Made by a program: the position numbers and the translations under genes. A stretch of DNA of 8,775 nt, taken from assembly GCA_017518025.1 (NCBI GenBank), contig JAFWWR010000107.1, forward strand, positions 1 through 8,775. Reading direction: 5' to 3'. This document shows, one piece after another, positions 5,047 to 8,775 of the stretch. Each line of letters begins with the position of its first letter. Position 1 is the first letter of the stretch. The DNA comes from Clostridia bacterium. Lineage in GTDB: Bacteria; Bacillota; Clostridia; Oscillospirales; CAG-272. The notes below the pieces were generated by a model. That model was given only the letters and a program-made list of their open reading frames with translations, made no database searches and was not told the origin of the DNA.

Positions 5047-6456
5047 ATGATCCATCAATTCAAAAACAACGGCTTCGCCTTCGTCGTGGACACGGCGAGC
5101 GGCGCCGTCCACTCGGTGGACGACGTGGCCTACGACGTGATCGCCCTGTACGGGGATCACGACGAGGACGGGATCGTCAGGCAGATCACGGAGAAATACG
5201 GGATCGACGGGGACGAGGTAAAGGAATGCCTCGCGGACGTGCGGGAGCTCGTTGACCGGGGACTCCTCTTCTCGGAGGACGAGTTCCGGGACCTGCCGCC
5301 GAAGAACGGGAAGAGCACCGTCAAGGCGCTTTGCCTCCACGTGGCGCACACCTGCAACCTGAACTGCGAATACTGCTTCGCCAGCCAGGGGAAGTACAAC
5401 AAGTCAGCAAGCCGCGGCAAGCCCGCCCTGATGAGCTTCGAGGTGGGGCGGCAGGCCATCGACTTCCTCATCGAAAACTCCCCCGGGCGGCGCAATCTCG
5501 AGGTGGACTTCTTCGGCGGCGAGCCGCTGATGAACTGGGAAGTCGTAAAAGAGATCGTCGCCTACGCCCGGTCGGTGGAGAAGGAGGCGGGAAAGAACTT
5601 CCGCTTCACCCTGACCACCAACGGGGTCCTGCTGGACGACGAGGTGACGGACTTCCTCAACCGCGAGATGCACAACGTGGTGCTGTCCCTCGACGGGCGG
5701 CGGGAGGTACACGACCGCTTCCGCAAGACCTACGCCGGCGAGGGGAGCTACGACACGGTAGTGCCGAAGTTTCAGCGTTTCGTCGGGCGGCGCGGGGGAC
5801 GCGGGTACTACGTCCGCGGCACCTTCACCCATCTGAACACCGATTTTCTCGAGGATATAAAGCACATGGCGTCTCTCGGCTTCCGGGAGCTGAGCATGGA
5901 GCCCGTTGTCTGCGCGCCGGGAGACCCCTACGCGCTGACGGAGGAGGACCTGCCCGTGCTGTTCGAACAGTACGACGCGCTGGCGGCGGAGATGCTCCGC
6001 CGGGAGCGGGAGGGCGATCCCATCACCTTCTACCACTACATGCTGGATCTCGCTGAAGGGCCGTGCATCTATAAGAGGATCGCCGGATGCGGCTCCGGAT
6101 TCGAGTACATGGCGGTGACTCCCTGGGGCGAGCTGTTCCCGTGCCATCAGTTCGTGAACGACCCGTCCTACTCTCTCGGCAACGTGTGGGACGGCGTGAC
6201 GAATCCCGAGCTGACGGAGAAGTTCCGCGCGTCCAACGTGTACTCCCACCCGGAGTGCGAAAACTGCTGGGCTAAGTTCTACTGCTCCGGCGGTTGCGCC
6301 GCCAACTCCTACCACGCCACGGGATCCATCGACGGCGTGTACGAATACGGCTGCCGTCTGTTCCGCCACAGGATGGAGTGCGCCATCATGCTGAACGCGG
6401 CCCGCGCCGAGGCGCCGGCAGAGGCGGCGGCAGAGGCGGCGGAGGAAAAAGAATAA
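5047..6456 (+). CDS. scfB: SCIFF radical SAM/SPASM maturase
   Basis: 469-residue radical SAM enzyme that should form thioether cross-links in the peptide encoded just upstream. Residues 1 to about 80 form a PqqD/RRE-like leader-binding region (VHSVDDVAYDVIALY...). The SAM-binding [4Fe-4S] motif is Cys103, Cys107, Cys110 (CNLNCEYC), with GGEP at 157-160. The SPASM domain fits the seven-cysteine rule exactly: C348-X12-G-X4-C366, then C404-X2-C407-X5-C413-X3-C417, then C436, which predicts two auxiliary clusters. Cys96, seven residues before the motif, also belongs to the conserved CLHVAHTC segment. The C-terminus is an added Ala/Glu-rich tail (about 451-469). ATG 5047 with GGAG at 5038-5041 is preferred over the upstream in-frame TTG at 5029, which touches the intercistronic hairpin. 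Cotranscribed with scfA, with a terminator after the stop. Confidence 0.96.
   Translation: MIHQFKNNGFAFVVDTASGAVHSVDDVAYDVIALYGDHDEDGIVRQITEKYGIDGDEVKECLADVRELVDRGLLFSEDEFRDLPPKNGKSTVKALCLHVAHTCNLNCEYCFASQGKYNKSASRGKPALMSFEVGRQAIDFLIENSPGRRNLEVDFFGGEPLMNWEVVKEIVAYARSVEKEAGKNFRFTLTTNGVLLDDEVTDFLNREMHNVVLSLDGRREVHDRFRKTYAGEGSYDTVVPKFQRFVGRRGGRGYYVRGTFTHLNTDFLEDIKHMASLGFRELSMEPVVCAPGDPYALTEEDLPVLFEQYDALAAEMLRREREGDPITFYHYMLDLAEGPCIYKRIAGCGSGFEYMAVTPWGELFPCHQFVNDPSYSLGNVWDGVTNPELTEKFRASNVYSHPECENCWAKFYCSGGCAANSYHATGSIDGVYEYGCRLFRHRMECAIMLNAARAEAPAEAAAEAAEEKE
6418..6441. repeat. 12-bp tandem duplication in scfB tail
   Basis: Two exact copies of GCAGAGGCGGCG (6418-6429 and 6430-6441), in frame, encoding the AEAAAEAA part of the maturase tail. 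This looks like a replication-slippage product in a non-conserved extension. Confidence 0.9.
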
Positions 6457-6462
6457 ACCATC

Positions 6463-6500
6463 GGGGAGAGACCCTTTTTCGGGGGCCTTTCCCCTCTTTT
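6463..6500 (+). terminator. Intrinsic terminator of SCIFF operon
   Basis: Left arm 6463-6474 (GGGGAGAGACCC) pairs with 6483-6494, with one G-T pair and one mismatch. The loop is T-rich, and TCTTTT follows at 6495-6500. It begins 6 bases after the scfB stop. Confidence 0.82.
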
Positions 6501-6553
6501 GTCGTAAAAATCAAACTTTTTTCAAAAAAAATCGAAAAATCTCTCCGATCCAC

Positions 6554-6582
6554 GTAACCTTTTCCGTTTTTTTGCGGCATAA
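6554..6582 (+). promoter_or_regulatory. Candidate ECF-type promoter of sigma operon
   Basis: GTAACC followed by TTTT (6554-6563), 15 bp, then CGGCATAA (6575-6582). This resembles ECF promoters with an AAC-containing -35 and a CGTC-like -10. No housekeeping promoter is evident in front of this operon. A/T-tract-rich DNA (6505-6540) lies just upstream. Autoregulation by the sigma factor encoded downstream is the natural inference. Confidence 0.45.
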
Positions 6583-6614
6583 GGTACAGGAAGATGCGAG
6601 AAAGGAGGCGGAAT

Positions 6615-7175
6615 ATGGACGACAGCCGTATAATCGAGCTTTTCGAGGACCGCGACGAGAGCGCGATCCGCGAAGTCGAGCGAAAGTATTCCGCATTCTT
6701 AAAAAAAATCGCAAGAAACGTGCTGAAAAGCGAGCAGGACGTTGAGGAATGTCTCAGCGACGCCTACTACAAGGTGTGGAACAGGATCCCGCCGGAGAAA
6801 CCCCGGGACCTGCCCGCTTTTCTCGGCAAGATCACCCGGGACGAGGCCATAAGCGTCTACCGGGCGCGGCGGTCGAAAAAAAGGATCGGCTCGGAGTACG
6901 AGATCTCCCTTGACGAGCTCTGTGAGATCTTGCCCTCCGCCGACACTCCGGAGGAGGAGTTCGACGCCCGGGTCCTCTGCGACGCCATCGCCTCGTATCT
7001 CGGAGCCCTTCCCGAGCGGACGCGGAAGATCTTCATCCGCAGGTACTTTTTCTTCGATCCCGTGAAGACGATCGCGACGTCCTACGGGATGAGCGTATCG
7101 GCGGTGAAGACGGCGCTGTTCCGGCTGAGGACCGGCCTCAAAGAATTTCTTACAAAGGAGGGATTTACGGTATGA
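6615..7175 (+). CDS. ECF-type RNA polymerase sigma factor
   Basis: 186-residue sigma-70 family protein of ECF size with only regions 2 and 4. Region 2 covers about 20-88 (FLKKIARNVLKSEQDVEECL..., with DAYYKVW as the core-binding helix). Region 4 covers about 122-180 (LPERTRKIFIRRYFF, then the helix-turn-helix PVKTIATSYGMSVSAVKTAL). It would direct RNA polymerase to envelope or stress genes once freed from its anti-sigma partner. The start at 6615 is fixed by a near-perfect AAAGGAGG at 6601-6608, 6 bases away; the upstream ATG at 6594 has no such site. The stop overlaps the next start (ATGA), coupling translation to the anti-sigma-like protein. No specific ECF group is assigned. Confidence 0.93.
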   Translation: MDDSRIIELFEDRDESAIREVERKYSAFLKKIARNVLKSEQDVEECLSDAYYKVWNRIPPEKPRDLPAFLGKITRDEAISVYRARRSKKRIGSEYEISLDELCEILPSADTPEEEFDARVLCDAIASYLGALPERTRKIFIRRYFFFDPVKTIATSYGMSVSAVKTALFRLRTGLKEFLTKEGFTV

Positions 7176-8287
7176 GAGCGGAAGACCTGGCGCTCGCCCT
7201 GGGCGGGCTCGACGAGAGTTTCATCGCCCCCGCCGCCGCGGATATGCTCCGGGACGAAAAGCGGCGGGCGCCGAGGGTGCTGAAGCTGATCGCCATCGCC
7301 GCCGCGGCGGTGACTGTGGCGGTACTGCTTCTTCTGGCGGGGCTGAGCGTCGGCAAGCCGAGGACACCGGTGAGCCATCCCGAAGCGACCGTCCGGACGG
7401 AACCAGGCGAGCCGGGCGGGAGCAGCGGCGGCAGGCCCGATCTGCCGGTGGTGAAGCCGGGGGCGAGCCCGGAGAAATCCACCGGGACGGAGACCGAAAC
7501 GGATCCGGTCGCGACTGAGCCGGATACGACCACTGCTCCCGAGGCGACAGAGCCGGAATATACGGAACCGGAGCCCACGGAACCGGAACCCACGGAGCCC
7601 GCGTATTACGAAACGGATCCGCCTGAGGAGCCGGAAGTGATCGACGGGATCAGCGACGATGAATTTTACGTTATGATGTACCGGGCGCTGGGCGGCGCGT
7701 CGAGACCGCCGGAAGAGCCCCCGGCAGCCGAGCCGCCGGAAGAGCCCCAACCTAAGGATCCGGGTACCCAAGGCGTTGACTCCGAGACAGATGAGAGCGG
7801 CGAACCCGCGGATTCAACACCGGGCAGTGTACCGGGCAGTGTGGTCGAAACCGTTATACCGTGCGGTGAACCGACGCCGGCCTCTCCCGCAACCGGGGGG
7901 ACAGGAGATAATCCTGCCGCGGCGAAGCAGTGGTATCTCCGGACCTTCTCCGAAATAGAAAGCGGAGGCACCGGGCAATCTTCCGGAGGCGAAGTCACAC
8001 CTCTGCCGATGACGAAAGCTCAGCTTGCAGTCCGGTTATACAATGCGGCGCATAATATTGGCGTCATCCTCCCCGCCGTGAGAGAGTGGGCGTGGTTTGA
8101 CGACTTCGCCGACGGGCAGTGGTACTCCGACGCGGTGTTTGAGGCGTACCGCGCGGGAGTGATCGACGCGGTGAGCGCGCATCACATGGGAACGGACGAA
8201 CCGATAAGCGCCTCCGAGGCGGAGGCCGCCGCAGCAAAGTTTGCGGCAATTATGCTGGAAAGCGGCGCCCTTGTCGCCGGAAACTGA
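7172..8287 (+). CDS. Anti-sigma-like membrane protein with SLH-like end
   Basis: 371-residue single-pass protein. Residues 1-35 form a short cytoplasmic part (LALALGGLDESFIAPAAADM) of the kind seen in Clostridia anti-sigma partners. Residues about 36-60 are a transmembrane helix (VLKLIAIAAAAVTVAVLLLL), preceded by the basic KRR that keeps the N-terminus inside. Residues about 62-275 are a low-complexity Pro/Glu/Thr/Gly linker with TEPEP and PPEEP repeats and a lone Cys231. Residues 280-297 (MTKAQLAVRLYNAAHNIG) and 309-363 (FDDFADGQWYSDAVFEAY...) look like the end of one SLH repeat and one degenerate whole SLH repeat. ATGA overlap with the sigma gene and its own AAAGGAGGG at 7154-7162 support the start. 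The role as anti-sigma is inferred mainly from position and topology; no zinc-binding anti-sigma motif is present. Confidence 0.82.
   Translation: MRAEDLALALGGLDESFIAPAAADMLRDEKRRAPRVLKLIAIAAAAVTVAVLLLLAGLSVGKPRTPVSHPEATVRTEPGEPGGSSGGRPDLPVVKPGASPEKSTGTETETDPVATEPDTTTAPEATEPEYTEPEPTEPEPTEPAYYETDPPEEPEVIDGISDDEFYVMMYRALGGASRPPEEPPAAEPPEEPQPKDPGTQGVDSETDESGEPADSTPGSVPGSVVETVIPCGEPTPASPATGGTGDNPAAAKQWYLRTFSEIESGGTGQSSGGEVTPLPMTKAQLAVRLYNAAHNIGVILPAVREWAWFDDFADGQWYSDAVFEAYRAGVIDAVSAHHMGTDEPISASEAEAAAAKFAAIMLESGALVAGN
7562..7600. repeat. 15-bp tandem repeat encoding TEPEP
   Basis: Unit ACGGAACCGGAGCCC at 7562-7576, a second copy with one change at 7577-7591, and a partial third at 7592-7600. Lies in the extracellular linker of the anti-sigma-like protein. 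Confidence 0.85.
7706..7748. repeat. 16-bp direct repeat pair encoding PPEEP
   Basis: CCGCCGGAAGAGCCCC occurs exactly at 7706-7721 and 7733-7748, 27 bp apart and in frame. Confidence 0.85.
7819..7842. repeat. 12-bp exact tandem repeat encoding PGSV
   Basis: ACCGGGCAGTGT is repeated twice head to tail (7819-7830, 7831-7842), giving TPGSVPGSV in the linker. Confidence 0.88.
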
Positions 8288-8336
8288 CCCGGGATACGAT
8301 TTACGATATTTTTGAGAAAAAAGGAGATAAAACAAA

Positions 8337-8775
8337 ATGAAAAAACTGATTTCGATCATCGTTTTGCTCGCAATGCTGGTCTGCGCGATCATAATGGCGG
8401 TCCCCGCCGGGGCTGATGAGACGGAAAATGATCCTTCTGTAAACCCTGACATCCAATACTTCGTCTTCCCACATCCCTTTTTGGAAGGCAGCATCGACGG
8501 AGCACATCTGAACAAGGAAGAATACCTTGAATTGCTTAAAGAAAACATTCCCGCAATCGGAGAAATAAACTTGGAATTCTACGAGGAGTTTCCGGAATTC
8601 CTTTGGCCGGACTATATGACCGAGTTTGACCGGGAACATCTTGAAAATTCGTACACCGGTTTTCCTATTCCTTCATATCCGGAGGAGTCGCTCGATTATA
8701 GCAATCACAAAGATAAAGATCGCTGCTATATCGTCAGCTGCAAAGATGGATTCTTTGTAATTCTTTATACGTCAA
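8337..8775 (+). CDS. Secreted protein of unknown function, cut by edge
   Basis: Open reading frame from ATG 8337 to the window end (146 codons visible, no stop). Residues 1 to about 26 are a Sec signal peptide (MKKLISIIVLLAMLVCAIIM, then AVPAGA and DE), most likely cut after AGA with no lipobox. The mature part is acidic, with many Glu, Asp, Pro and aromatic residues, and is not recognised. AAGGAG at 8321-8326 is the ribosome site, with a rather long 10-base gap. It lies 49 bp after the anti-sigma-like gene with no terminator between, so it is probably the third gene of the sigma operon. Codon use is more A/T-rich than in the preceding genes, which may reflect acquisition or weak expression. 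Confidence 0.85.
   Translation, partial: MKKLISIIVLLAMLVCAIIMAVPAGADETENDPSVNPDIQYFVFPHPFLEGSIDGAHLNKEEYLELLKENIPAIGEINLEFYEEFPEFLWPDYMTEFDREHLENSYTGFPIPSYPEESLDYSNHKDKDRCYIVSCKDGFFVILYTS

Noticed and set aside
5404..6369. Minus-strand open frame (321 codons) opposite scfB
   Set aside because: Shadow of the maturase, whose cysteine motifs are unambiguous; the antisense product is Val/Arg/His-rich with no domain.
8271..8300. Possible promoter TTGTCG, 18 bp, TACGAT before the last gene
   Set aside because: Both boxes are poor and the -35 lies in coding sequence; read-through from the sigma operon is simpler.
1..8775. CRISPR arrays, tRNA genes, insertion sequences
   Set aside because: No regularly spaced repeats with unique spacers, no cloverleaf sequence and no transposase frame or terminal inverted repeats were found; the only repeats are intragenic.

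Overview
The window looks like a chromosomal piece of a fairly GC-rich member of the Clostridia (gut Oscillospiraceae-like lineages would fit). The main reasons are a SCIFF precursor peptide next to its radical SAM/SPASM maturase, a pair strongly associated with Clostridia; Firmicutes-type Shine-Dalgarno sites; SLH surface domains; and a YaaO/SpeA-type decarboxylase. The organism call is inference from content; no species is assigned. There is no rRNA, tRNA, CRISPR or insertion sequence that I can support.

Layout. (1) Positions 1-1247, minus strand: a lipoprotein running off the left edge, containing a nearly exact internal 471-bp-period duplication, and upstream of it luxS. Each has its own promoter. 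(2) 1248-1401: a compact divergent promoter region, with a 12-bp palindrome inside the spacer of the rightward promoter. (3) 1402-3258: a secreted protein with three C-terminal SLH domains, then a strong intrinsic terminator. (4) 3267-4739: a PLP-dependent Orn/Lys/Arg decarboxylase-family enzyme with its own promoter and no visible terminator. (5) 4758-6500: the SCIFF cassette, made of promoter, 48-residue Cys-rich peptide (scfA), an intercistronic hairpin, the maturase (scfB) and a terminator. (6) 6554-8775: an ECF sigma factor translationally coupled to a single-pass anti-sigma-like protein, followed by a secreted protein cut off by the right edge.

How the parts fit. The SCIFF cassette is a self-contained ranthipeptide pathway: the RRE-like N-terminus of ScfB should hold the peptide leader while the radical SAM and auxiliary Fe-S clusters install thioether bridges. 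This peptide departs from the family consensus as I remember it in two ways: a seventh cysteine, and Gly where the bridge-accepting Thr normally lies. The sigma/anti-sigma operon looks like a cell-envelope signalling device. The anti-sigma-like protein ends in a degenerate SLH-like module on a long Pro/Glu/Thr linker, so it may sense the surface to which SLH proteins such as the one at 1402-3198 bind. Most promoters are of housekeeping sigma-70 type with 17-bp spacing and an extended TGn -10; the sigma operon has a different, ECF-like candidate promoter.
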